Origin: SCQX01 sp035720945
GTDB lineage: Bacteria; Pseudomonadota; Gammaproteobacteria; Burkholderiales; Burkholderiaceae_B
Length of the DNA stretch: 18,093 nucleotides
Reading direction: 5' to 3'
NCBI GenBank assembly: GCA_035720945.1
Contig: DASTNK010000164.1
Location: 1-18,093 of the forward strand
The notes beneath the pieces are model-generated. The model made no database searches and had not been told where the DNA came from. It saw only the letters and a program-made list of their open reading frames with translations. Within the stretch, counting starts at the first letter, position 1. Each line of letters begins with the position of its first letter. A program made the position numbers and the translations under genes. Shown piece after piece: positions 7,638 to 14,696 of this stretch.

Positions 7638-8276
7638 TCAAGCCTCTTTCTGGCGGGTTCCGAAAATCCGGTCGCCCGCGTCGCCGAGGCCCGGAATGAT
7701 GTAACCATTCTTGTTCAGGTGGCTGTCGATGGACGCCGTGTAGACATGCACATCCGGATGCGCCGCCTCGACGGCTGCGATGCCTTCCGGCGCCGCCACC
7801 AGAACCAACGCGCGAATATTGACGCTGCCGGCTCGCTTCAGCATATCGATGGTGGCCACCATTGATCCGCCGGTCGCCAGCATGGGATCGACGATCAACG
7901 CCAGGCGCTGGTCCAGCCCGCCCACGAGTTTCTCGAGATACGGCTCCGCCTGCAGGGTTTCCTCGTTGCGGGCAATGCCGACCACACTGACCTTGGCGCC
8001 CGGAATGAGGGTCAACACCCCGTCGAGCATGCCGATGCCGGCACGCAGAATGGGCACCACCGTGACCTTCTTGCCCGCCAGTTTCTCAACCGTGACCTCG
8101 CCGGACCACCCTTGTATCACGTGGGGCTCGAGCGGCAGATCCTTGGAAGCCTCGTAGGTGAGCAACGCGGCGATCTCCTGTGCCATTTCGCGGAAATTCT
8201 TGGTGCTCAGGTCGCCACGGCGCATCAAGCCAAGCTTGTGACGGATCAGGGGATGACGGATTTCGTGTATGGGCAT
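7638..8276 (-). CDS. upp: uracil phosphoribosyltransferase
   Basis: Converts uracil and PRPP to UMP in pyrimidine salvage in the cytoplasm. It has 212 residues (family about 208-210). The PRPP loop is at 129-138 (VDPMLATGGS), the uracil-binding stretch is GYIIPGLGDAGDR (191-203), and VVPILRAGIGM (73-83) is also conserved. The gene begins 23 bp after the dacB stop, so it may be cotranscribed with dacB. No Shine-Dalgarno sequence is visible before the ATG; the short gap is instead AT-rich (TTTTCATAAAAATT). The following gap (7467-7637, 171 bp) holds no gene. TTGACG on the minus strand overlaps the upp stop, but no matching -10 is convincing. Confidence 0.97.
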   Translation of the reverse strand: MPIHEIRHPLIRHKLGLMRRGDLSTKNFREMAQEIAALLTYEASKDLPLEPHVIQGWSGEVTVEKLAGKKVTVVPILRAGIGMLDGVLTLIPGAKVSVVGIARNEETLQAEPYLEKLVGGLDQRLALIVDPMLATGGSMVATIDMLKRAGSVNIRALVLVAAPEGIAAVEAAHPDVHVYTASIDSHLNKNGYIIPGLGDAGDRIFGTRQKEA

Positions 8277-8299
8277 GTCGCGGGAATTTTTATGAAAAG

Positions 8300-9760
8300 T
8301 CAGGAATCGGCCAGCCAGGCGATCACGGCGTCATCGAAGGGCCGAGCGGCGCCGGCGCGGTCATCGTTGACGAAACTCACCACAATATACCGCTTGCCGC
8401 TCTTTCCCAGCACGTAGCCCGCCAGGGAGCAGGCATTGCGCAAGGTGCCGGTCTTGAGATGCGCCGCGCCACGAGTACCGTCGCTGCGCAGACGGTGCTT
8501 CATGGTGCCGTCCATGCCCGATATGGACAGCGACGAGACGAATTCCGGCATCAGGGACGACCGCCAGGCGGTGTCGAGCATGCTGACCAGCCCGCCCGCC
8601 GTCAGGCGGGACCCACGCGCCAGTCCGGCGCCATTGACGATATGCCACCCCTGGGTGTCCACACGCTGGGACGCCAGAATGGCCAAGGCGGCATTGGCGC
8701 CCGAGGCCGGCGTCGCCCCCGGGCCGTTCTTTTCCGCGCCGAGCGTCAGCAACAGCGTGCGCGCCATGACGTTGTTGCTGTGCTTGTTGATGGCGCGTAT
8801 GGTGTCGGACAACGATACGGAATCGTGCCAGACGATGGGTTGGGCGGAGGGTGGCACCCTGCCGGCGCGAAACCCCTTGGCCAGCGTGCCGCCCAGATCC
8901 AGCCACAACATCCGGAACACCGCGTCGAAGTAGTCGGGCTGCGACATCGCCAGCCTGTACACGCTGAACTCGCCACACGACCCCGCCGCCGTGCCGTCTA
9001 CGTGAATCACGACGCCTTGCGCGGAAGCCGTTTCAGTCACTCCCACGGTTGGCGACCCGGGGCAGCGCGCATTGCTCCACTTCACGTTGCCTTCAACCCG
9101 CAGCCCACGCAGTGGCGGGTCGATGATGGGAACCCATTTCCTGGCGGCCGCGTCCGGCTCGAACAGCAAGCGCACCGCGCCCAGGCTCACCATCATGGCA
9201 TCCGGGCTGGCGTTGTAGGGCCGGTAGGGCGAGTCGTCGAAATCGCCGGGATCGGTGGCGACGTTGCCGAAGAGGGAACGGTCGACCACGATTTCATTCA
9301 GGTTCTTGATGCCGCGCAACCGCAGCTCACGCAGCAGATTCCATAGATCCTGAATCGTCAGGAAAGGATCCCCACCCGCCTTGACATACAACGGTCCGCG
9401 CAATGTGCCCTGCGCGTCGACCCGCGCGCCATCACGCCCCAGCAACGTGGTGCGCCATTGGTAATCGGGCCCCAGGCCCGACAGGCCGGTCCAGGTCGTG
9501 ACCATTTTCATGACAGAGGCGGGGTTGCGCGACGTTTGGGGATTGACGGACACCATGCGGCTACCGCCCACTTCCTGGACCACCAGCGACAACGCGCTTT
9601 GCGGCAAACCTGTGGCCTGCCACGCTTTTTGCAATTGCGGCGGCAAAGCCTGGGCCATCGCACCGGCGCTGCCCAGCGACAGAGCCACCCCCGCGAGGAA
9701 AGCCAGCCAGTCGCGCCGTGCCGCGCGGAAGAAGCTTGTTGAATTTCCCGAACGAACCAT
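8300..9760 (-). CDS. dacB: D-alanyl-D-alanine carboxypeptidase/endopeptidase (PBP4, family S13)
   Basis: A periplasmic penicillin-binding protein that trims D-Ala from peptide stems and cuts D-Ala-mDAP cross-links. It has 486 residues. A signal peptide (about 1-36) has a basic start, a hydrophobic core LAFLAGVALSLGSAG and a plausible cut after AMA. Catalytic motifs are SVMK (Ser82, Lys85), SNN (328-330) and KTG (436-438), with the long insertion between the first two motifs typical of S13. No in-frame start lies further upstream because a TAA stop is only two codons before the ATG. There is no Shine-Dalgarno sequence at the expected place. It may be cotranscribed with upp, 23 bp downstream. 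Confidence 0.95.
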   Translation of the reverse strand: MVRSGNSTSFFRAARRDWLAFLAGVALSLGSAGAMAQALPPQLQKAWQATGLPQSALSLVVQEVGGSRMVSVNPQTSRNPASVMKMVTTWTGLSGLGPDYQWRTTLLGRDGARVDAQGTLRGPLYVKAGGDPFLTIQDLWNLLRELRLRGIKNLNEIVVDRSLFGNVATDPGDFDDSPYRPYNASPDAMMVSLGAVRLLFEPDAAARKWVPIIDPPLRGLRVEGNVKWSNARCPGSPTVGVTETASAQGVVIHVDGTAAGSCGEFSVYRLAMSQPDYFDAVFRMLWLDLGGTLAKGFRAGRVPPSAQPIVWHDSVSLSDTIRAINKHSNNVMARTLLLTLGAEKNGPGATPASGANAALAILASQRVDTQGWHIVNGAGLARGSRLTAGGLVSMLDTAWRSSLMPEFVSSLSISGMDGTMKHRLRSDGTRGAAHLKTGTLRNACSLAGYVLGKSGKRYIVVSFVNDDRAGAARPFDDAVIAWLADS

Positions 9761-9803
9761 GGTTAGTTACGCGCCTCTCGACCCGCCGACATGAAAAAAC
9801 ACA

Positions 9804-9832
9804 ATTTTTTGCCGCCGGGCCACCCCAGGCAA
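9804..9832 (-). promoter_or_regulatory. candidate dacB promoter
   Basis: On the minus strand TTGCCT (9832-9827, 4 of 6) and AAAAAT (9809-9804, 4 of 6) are separated by exactly 17 bp, placing a start site near 9797 and a leader of about 36 nt. Both hexamers are imperfect and lie inside an inverted repeat, so the call is tentative. Confidence 0.3.
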
Positions 9833-9836
9833 AAAA
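9805..9836. repeat. AT-tailed inverted repeat between dacB and queA
   Basis: TTTTTTGCC (9805-9813) and GGCAAAAAA (9828-9836) form a perfect 9-bp inverted repeat around a 14-nt GC-rich centre. Because the T run precedes the stem on both strands, it is not a terminator. It overlaps the candidate dacB promoter and could be a protein-binding site. Confidence 0.45.
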
Positions 9837-9880
9837 ACATCAGCATACCCAAAGATGCCGCGCCGCGCGCGGGCCATCGG

Positions 9881-9907
9881 CTGAAAGTTACATCAACCGC
9901 GTAAAAT
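9881..9907 (+). promoter_or_regulatory. candidate promoter of the queA operon
   Basis: CTGAAA (9881-9886, 4 of 6) is followed after 15 bp by TAAAAT (9902-9907, 5 of 6). The box lies in a 13-nt core GTAAAATACCCGC (9901-9913) that recurs exactly before miaB. The GC-rich bases after the -10 resemble a stringent-type discriminator (inference). The start site would be near 9914, about 55 nt before the queA GTG. Confidence 0.5.
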
Positions 9908-9968
9908 ACCCGCTTCCGAATTGCGGCGCGCACCATGCGCCACTCCCCCCTCCTTACCCCCCACGCCT

Positions 9969-11006
9969 GTGAACACCACGCTGTCTCTCTCACAATTCGA
10001 TTACCACCTCCCCCAGGAACTGATCGCCCAGACCCCCGCCGACCGGCGCACAGGCAGCCGCCTGCTGCACCTGGATGGGCACGGCGCGCTCCATGACCGA
10101 CAGTTCACCGACTTGCCGGACCTGTTGCGCCCCAATGACCTGCTGGTGTTCAACGACACGCGCGTGATCAAAGCCCGATTGATGGGCCACAAGGAAACCG
10201 GCGGCAAGATCGAAGTCCTGGTCGAGCGCATCACAAGTCCACGCACGGCGCTCGCGCACATCCGCTCCAGCAAGTCCCCGCGCGCCGGCTCGCGGGTGGT
10301 CCTGGCCGACGCCTTCACCGCCACCGTGACGGGCCGCCAGGGTGAACTGTTCGAGCTGGACTTCCCGGAACGCGTGCTGGACCTGCTTGAACGGCACGGC
10401 GCCACCCCGCTGCCGCCCTACATCACACACCCGGCCGACGCCCAGGACGAAGACCGCTACCAGACCGTCTACGCGCGCGCGCCCGGCGCCGTCGCCGCGC
10501 CCACGGCGGGCCTGCACTTCGATCTGCCCCTGCTCGAAGAGATCGGCCGTCGCGGCGTGGGCAAGGCATTCGTCACGCTGCACGTCGGGGCGGGGACATT
10601 CCAACCCGTGCGCGTCGACCGGATCGACCAGCACGTCATGCATTCCGAGCACTATGTCGTGCCAGCCGAGGTCCTGGAGCAGATCGCCGCCACGAGGGCA
10701 AACGGCGGGCGCATCATCGCGGTCGGCACGACCAGCGTGCGCGCGCTGGAATCCGTCGACCAGGATGCGGCACCCGATGGGCCCGCCGAAGGCGACACCC
10801 GGTTGTTCATCACCCCCGGCTACCCATTCAAGCGCGTCGATGCCCTGATCACCAACTTCCACCTGCCGCAGTCCACCCTGTTGATGCTGGTATCGGCGCT
10901 GGCGGGCATGGAACCCATACGGCGCGCCTACGCCCACGCGGTCGACGCGCGCTATCGCTTCTTCAGTTATGGCGACGCCATGTTCATAGAGTCATCCGCA
11001 TCATGA
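9969..11006 (+). CDS. queA: S-adenosylmethionine:tRNA ribosyltransferase-isomerase QueA
   Basis: Transfers and isomerises the ribosyl moiety of SAM onto preQ1 at position 34 of GUN-anticodon tRNAs, giving epoxyqueuosine. It has 345 residues from the GTG at 9969, normal for the family. Hallmarks are FDYHLPQELIAQ at the start, FNDTRVIKARL, YQTVYA, APTAGLHF, TLHVGAGTFQPV, GTTSVRALES and TNFHLPQSTLLMLVSAL. The frame has no ATG nearby; GTG at 9969 is preferred over TTG at 9921 because the conserved N-terminus begins right after it. No Shine-Dalgarno is visible. The leader is very C-rich and carries CCTCCTTA (9949-9956), the sequence of the 16S rRNA 3' tail itself. It overlaps tgt by 4 bp. Confidence 0.96.
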   Translation: MNTTLSLSQFDYHLPQELIAQTPADRRTGSRLLHLDGHGALHDRQFTDLPDLLRPNDLLVFNDTRVIKARLMGHKETGGKIEVLVERITSPRTALAHIRSSKSPRAGSRVVLADAFTATVTGRQGELFELDFPERVLDLLERHGATPLPPYITHPADAQDEDRYQTVYARAPGAVAAPTAGLHFDLPLLEEIGRRGVGKAFVTLHVGAGTFQPVRVDRIDQHVMHSEHYVVPAEVLEQIAATRANGGRIIAVGTTSVRALESVDQDAAPDGPAEGDTRLFITPGYPFKRVDALITNFHLPQSTLLMLVSALAGMEPIRRAYAHAVDARYRFFSYGDAMFIESSAS

Positions 11007-12136
11007 CCGGACTTGATTTCACACTCCTGGCCACTGACGGCGCCGCGCGGCGCGGCCGCCTCGTCCTCAACCACGGTGTCGTGCAAACGCCCATCTTCAT
11101 GCCGGTGGGCACGTACGGCAGCGTCAAGGCCATGATGCCGCATGAGCTCGACGAGATCGGCGCGCAGATCGTCCTGGGCAACACGTTCCATCTGTGGCTA
11201 CGCCCCGGCACCGACATCATCGATCGGCACGACGGGCTGCATGGATTCATGCGGTGGCCCCGCCCCATTCTGACCGATTCCGGTGGCTTCCAGGTGTTCA
11301 GCCTGGGCGGACTGCGCAAGATCACCGAGGAAGGGGTGCGGTTCGCCTCTCCCATCGACGGGGCGCGGCTTTTCCTCTCGCCGGAAGAATCGATGCGCAT
11401 CCAGCGTTCACTCAACTCCGATATCGTCATGGTGCTGGATGAATGCACGCCCTATTCCATCGACGGGCGGCCGGCCACCCTGGACGAGGCCGCGCGCTCC
11501 ATGCGTATGTCGTTGCGCTGGGCGCGGCGCTCGAAGGAAGCGTTCAATCGGCTGGAGAACCCGAACGCCCTGTTCGGCATCGTGCAAGGCGGCATGTTCG
11601 AGGCGCTGCGCGACGAATCCCTGGCGGGCCTGACCGATATCGGCTTCCACGGCTACGCCATCGGTGGCCTGTCGGTGGGGGAGCCCAAGGAAGAGATGCT
11701 GCGCGTCCTGTCGCATGTGGCGCCACGCCTGCCGGCGCAGGCACCACGCTACCTGATGGGCGTGGGCACACCTGAAGACCTGGTCGACGGCGTGGCCTCG
11801 GGTGTGGACATGTTCGATTGTGTCATGCCCACGCGCAACGCCCGCAACGGCTGGCTGTTCACCCGGTTCGGCGACATCAAGCTGCGCAATGCCCGCTATC
11901 GCGATGACACCCGCCCCCTGGACGAAGGTTGCGCCTGCCATACCTGCCGGAATTTCTCCCGGGCGTATCTGCACCACCTGCACCGCGCCGGAGAGATCAC
12001 CGGCGCGCGCCTCAACACTTTGCACAACCTGCACTATTACCTGCAGCTCATGCAGGAAATGCGCGACGCCATAGAAAAGGGCGAATTCGACTCGTGGCGG
12101 ACCCGTTTCGCTGAAAACCGGGCCATCGGCATCTAG
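11003..12136 (+). CDS. tgt: queuine/preQ1 tRNA-guanine transglycosylase Tgt
   Basis: Exchanges guanine 34 for preQ1 in tRNAs for Asp, Asn, His and Tyr, the step before QueA. It has 377 residues (E. coli 375). It shows the general-base aspartate in DSGGFQVFSLG (Asp92), GIVQGG (192-197), GGLSVGEPKEEM (221-232), the nucleophile in GVDMFDCVMPTRNARNG (Asp272) and zinc ligands Cys310, Cys312, Cys315 and His341. Its ATG overlaps the queA stop (ATGA), so the two are translationally coupled. The stop codon TAG directly abuts a long palindromic element. Confidence 0.97.
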   Translation: MTGLDFTLLATDGAARRGRLVLNHGVVQTPIFMPVGTYGSVKAMMPHELDEIGAQIVLGNTFHLWLRPGTDIIDRHDGLHGFMRWPRPILTDSGGFQVFSLGGLRKITEEGVRFASPIDGARLFLSPEESMRIQRSLNSDIVMVLDECTPYSIDGRPATLDEAARSMRMSLRWARRSKEAFNRLENPNALFGIVQGGMFEALRDESLAGLTDIGFHGYAIGGLSVGEPKEEMLRVLSHVAPRLPAQAPRYLMGVGTPEDLVDGVASGVDMFDCVMPTRNARNGWLFTRFGDIKLRNARYRDDTRPLDEGCACHTCRNFSRAYLHHLHRAGEITGARLNTLHNLHYYLQLMQEMRDAIEKGEFDSWRTRFAENRAIGI

Positions 12137-12296
12137 TGTGCTGCCGCCGAAGTACGCATCCATGAAATCGCATCTTCACCCCCATGGCAGCGTTGCAAAT
12201 CCTCGCGATAGCATTGGCTATCGCTGCGGTTCGCGCCTTGCCCTGGGGGCGAATCCATCGATTTCATAATGGCTCCGTACTTCGGCGGCAGCACAC
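12136..12296. repeat. 161-bp palindromic (MITE-like) element with perfect 21-bp terminal inverted repeats
   Basis: The left end 12136-12156 (begins GTGTGCTGCCGCC) and the right end 12276-12296 are perfect reverse complements over 21 bp. Inside, ATGAAATCG (12162-12170) pairs with CGATTTCAT (12259-12267). The CCCCCATGGCA region near 12179-12189 pairs mostly with TGCCCTGGGGG near 12238-12248. The centre is a perfect hairpin, GCGATAGC (12205-12212), loop ATTG, GCTATCGC (12217-12224). The two halves match along almost their whole length, so the transcript would fold into one hairpin with arms of about 80 nt. It has no coding capacity of note and no clear target-site duplication. Only one copy is in the window. 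It occupies most of the 218-bp tgt-yajC gap. Confidence 0.8.
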
Positions 12297-12318
12297 AAGT
12301 AGCGGATACCGCTACAAT
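12290..12318 (+). promoter_or_regulatory. candidate yajC promoter beside the palindrome
   Basis: TACAAT (12313-12318, 5 of 6) with a weak -35, AGCACA (12290-12295, 3 of 6), spaced 17 bp. The -35 lies inside the right arm of the palindrome. A small inverted repeat, AGCGG-ATA-CCGCT (12301-12313), fills the spacer and could be an operator. The leader would be about 30 nt. A second promoter here would let yajC-secD-secF be expressed independently of queA-tgt. Confidence 0.4.
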
Positions 12319-12354
12319 ACAGGGTTTATTGAAAATTTCTTTCAGGAGTGCCGA

Positions 12355-12708
12355 ATGTCCGTAGCCAGCACACTACAATCGATCACAGCGCAGGCCGGCG
12401 GGTCCGCGGCCGGCGGGGAGAACGCGCTGATGGGCATGTTGCCCATCATCCTGATGTTCGTCATCTTGTATTTCCTGATGATACGCCCCCAGATGAAACG
12501 CCAGAAAGACCACCGCAACATGGTGTCCGCCCTGTCCAAGGGTGATGAGGTCATCACCTCGGGCGGCGTTCTGGGCAAGGTCACAAAGGTCAGCGACAAC
12601 TACATCACGGTGGAGATCGGCTCCGTCTCCGACAAACCTGTCGAAGCCGTCATGCAACGGACGGCCATCACCTCGGTCCTGCCCAAGGGCACCATCAAGG
12701 CGCTGTAA
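12355..12708 (+). CDS. yajC: Sec translocon accessory protein YajC
   Basis: A single-span inner-membrane subunit of the SecDF-YajC complex that assists SecYEG. It has 117 residues: a short N-terminal periplasmic part, a transmembrane helix at about 26-44 (MGMLPIILMFVILYFLMI), the family signature RPQMKRQKDHR, and a cytoplasmic domain with GDEVITSGGVLGKV. The ATG at 12355 is chosen because AGGAG (12344-12348) sits 6 nt upstream. The frame stays open back to 12184, but that part lies in the palindromic element. Followed by secD after 60 bp. Confidence 0.96.
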   Translation: MSVASTLQSITAQAGGSAAGGENALMGMLPIILMFVILYFLMIRPQMKRQKDHRNMVSALSKGDEVITSGGVLGKVTKVSDNYITVEIGSVSDKPVEAVMQRTAITSVLPKGTIKAL

Positions 12709-12717
12709 TCCCGCGCA

Positions 12718-12740
12718 CCGCCCGGCTGTCCGCCGGGCGG
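12718..12740 (+). other. perfect hairpin between yajC and secD
   Basis: CCGCCCGGC (12718-12726) and GCCGGGCGG (12732-12740) form a perfect 9-bp GC stem with loop TGTCC, 10 nt after the yajC stop. No U run follows, so full termination is unlikely. It may pause polymerase, protect the upstream message, or set the yajC:secD ratio. Confidence 0.55.
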
Positions 12741-12768
12741 CCCTTCCGCACCCGTCACCTGGCTGATA

Positions 12769-14643
12769 ATGAATCGTTATCCTCTCTGGAAATACCTCAC
12801 CGTACTCGCCGCGCTGCTCATAGGCATCCTGTACACCCTGCCCAATTTCTTCGGTGAATCGCCCGCTGTACAGATCGCCGCCGACAAGGCCACGGTGAAG
12901 ATCGACAATGCCACGCTGGAGCGGGTCCAGGACATTCTCGCCAAAGACAAGATTCCCACCACGGGCGCCTACTTCCAGCAGAACGGCCCCAACGGCACAG
13001 TGCGTGTGCGTTTCGCCAATACCGACATCCAGCTCAAGGCCAAGGACACCCTCGCCAAGGCGCTCAACCCCGACCCCAACGACCACGGCTACACCGTAGC
13101 CCTGAACCTGCTGTCCTCATCACCCAACTGGCTTTCCGACCTGGGCGCGCACCCGATGTACCTCGGGCTGGACCTGCGCGGCGGGGTGCACTTCCTGCTG
13201 CAGGTCGACATGCATGGCGCCCTCACCGGCCGCTACGACTCGCTGGCCAGCGACATCCGCACGGCGCTGCGTGACGCCAACATCAAGACCTCGGGCGTCG
13301 AGCGCGACGGTCTGTCGGTGCTGGCCAATTTCGACAGCGCCGATGCCCGTGACAACGCCGTCTCGGAATTGCGCCGCAGCATCCCGAACATGCAGTTCGT
13401 CAAGGGCGCCCCCAACGCGGGCAAGTATCCGTTGACCGGCACGCTCACCAGTTCGGCCATCACCGAAGTGCAGACACACGCCATCAAGCAGAACATCCAG
13501 ACGTTGCACAACCGCATCAACGAACTCGGCGTCGCCGAACCGGTTATCCAGCAGCAGGGCTCCGACCGCATCGTCGTTCAGCTTCCCGGTGTCCAGGACA
13601 TCGCCAAGGCCAAGGAAATCCTCGGCCGCACGGCCACGCTGCAAATCCGCATGGTCGACGACTCGCCCAGCGCCATCGCGGCGCTCAACGCGGGCAAAGT
13701 TCCCTTTGGCCTCGAACGCTACACCGACGCGAACGGGCAACCGATCCTGCTGCGCCGCCAAGTCATCCTGACCGGTGAAAACCTGCAGGACGCCCAGCCC
13801 GGCCGCGACCCGCAAACGCAGGAACCCACGGTCAACCTCACACTCGACCCCAAGGGCGCGCGCATCTTCCGCGACGTCACGCGCAACAACATCGGCAAGC
13901 GCATGGCCATCGTGCTGGTCGAAAACGGCAAGGGCCAGGTCGTGACCGCACCGGTCATCCGCAGCGAGATCCCGGGCGGCCATGTGCAGATTTCCGGCGC
14001 CATGACCGCCCAGGAAGCGGCCGACACCGCGCTGCTGCTGCGCGCCGGCGCCCTGGCCGCCCCCATGAAGATCATCGAGGAGCGCACCATCGGCCCGAGC
14101 CTGGGTGCCGACAACATCTCCAAGGGGTTCCATTCCACGCTTTGGGGTTTCGTCGCCATCGCCGCCTTCATCATGCTCTACTACCGCTTGTTCGGCGCGT
14201 TCTCCACCGTCGGCCTGGCGTTCAACGTGCTGCTGCTGCTGGCGGTGCTGTCCATGCTGCAGGCGACCCTCACCTTGCCGGGCATCGCGGCCATCGCGCT
14301 CACGCTCGGCATGGCCATCGACTCGAACGTGCTCATCAACGAGCGCATCCGTGAAGAATTGCGGCTCGGCCTGCCGCCACAACAGGCCATACATTTGGGC
14401 TTCCAGCGCGCGTGGGACACGATTTTCGACTCCAACCTCACCACGCTCATCGTCGGCCTGTCGCTGCTGGCATTCGGCACCGGCCCCATCCGCGGTTTCG
14501 CCGTCGTGCATTGCATCGGCATCCTGACCTCGATGTTCTCGTCGGTCGTCGGCGTGCGCGCCCTGGCCAACCTCTGGTACGGACGCCGCCGCAAGCTGAA
14601 GACGATCTCCATCGGCCAGATCTGGAAACCCAACAAGGACTGA
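12769..14643 (+). CDS. secD: protein translocase subunit SecD
   Basis: RND-superfamily membrane protein that uses the proton motive force with SecF to pull and release exported proteins at the periplasmic face. It has 624 residues (E. coli 615). There is one N-terminal transmembrane helix (about 8-26), a long periplasmic region with the conserved GLDLRGG motif (133-139), then five C-terminal helices from about 454 on. GMAIDSNVLINERIREE places the proton-path aspartate at Asp518, equivalent to E. coli Asp519. The Shine-Dalgarno is poor, and a stable hairpin lies 28 bp before the ATG. Operon yajC-secD-secF; gap to secF 53 bp. Confidence 0.97.
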   Translation: MNRYPLWKYLTVLAALLIGILYTLPNFFGESPAVQIAADKATVKIDNATLERVQDILAKDKIPTTGAYFQQNGPNGTVRVRFANTDIQLKAKDTLAKALNPDPNDHGYTVALNLLSSSPNWLSDLGAHPMYLGLDLRGGVHFLLQVDMHGALTGRYDSLASDIRTALRDANIKTSGVERDGLSVLANFDSADARDNAVSELRRSIPNMQFVKGAPNAGKYPLTGTLTSSAITEVQTHAIKQNIQTLHNRINELGVAEPVIQQQGSDRIVVQLPGVQDIAKAKEILGRTATLQIRMVDDSPSAIAALNAGKVPFGLERYTDANGQPILLRRQVILTGENLQDAQPGRDPQTQEPTVNLTLDPKGARIFRDVTRNNIGKRMAIVLVENGKGQVVTAPVIRSEIPGGHVQISGAMTAQEAADTALLLRAGALAAPMKIIEERTIGPSLGADNISKGFHSTLWGFVAIAAFIMLYYRLFGAFSTVGLAFNVLLLLAVLSMLQATLTLPGIAAIALTLGMAIDSNVLINERIREELRLGLPPQQAIHLGFQRAWDTIFDSNLTTLIVGLSLLAFGTGPIRGFAVVHCIGILTSMFSSVVGVRALANLWYGRRRKLKTISIGQIWKPNKD

Positions 14644-14650
14644 ACCCGCT

Positions 14651-14669
14651 CGGCGCGCACGGCGCGCCG
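14651..14669 (+). other. GC hairpin between secD and secF
   Basis: CGGCGCGC (14651-14658) and GCGCGCCG (14662-14669) form a perfect 8-bp stem with a 3-nt ACG loop, 7 nt after the secD stop. There is no T run, so it is not an intrinsic terminator. Together with the yajC-secD hairpin it places a stable stem in both intercistronic gaps of the sec operon. Confidence 0.5.
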
Positions 14670-14696
14670 CGGTCGCAACGAAACTAGGCGAGACTC

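Noticed and set aside
8180..9346. 388-codon plus-strand open frame opposite upp and dacB
   Set aside because: Antisense of clear Upp and PBP4 proteins with all catalytic motifs; low-complexity product.
9908..9968. preQ1 riboswitch before queA
   Set aside because: The leader is only about 60 nt, C-rich, with one 5-bp hairpin (GGCGC/GCGCC at 9925-9941) and no A-rich tail; it does not resemble known preQ1 aptamers.
12184..12354. N-terminal extension of the yajC frame
   Set aside because: Lies inside the palindromic element; YajC begins at 12355 with a strong AGGAG.
13120..14511. 463-codon minus-strand open frame opposite secD
   Set aside because: Shadow of the GC-rich secD frame; the antisense product is a low-complexity protein without any domain, while SecD is unmistakable.
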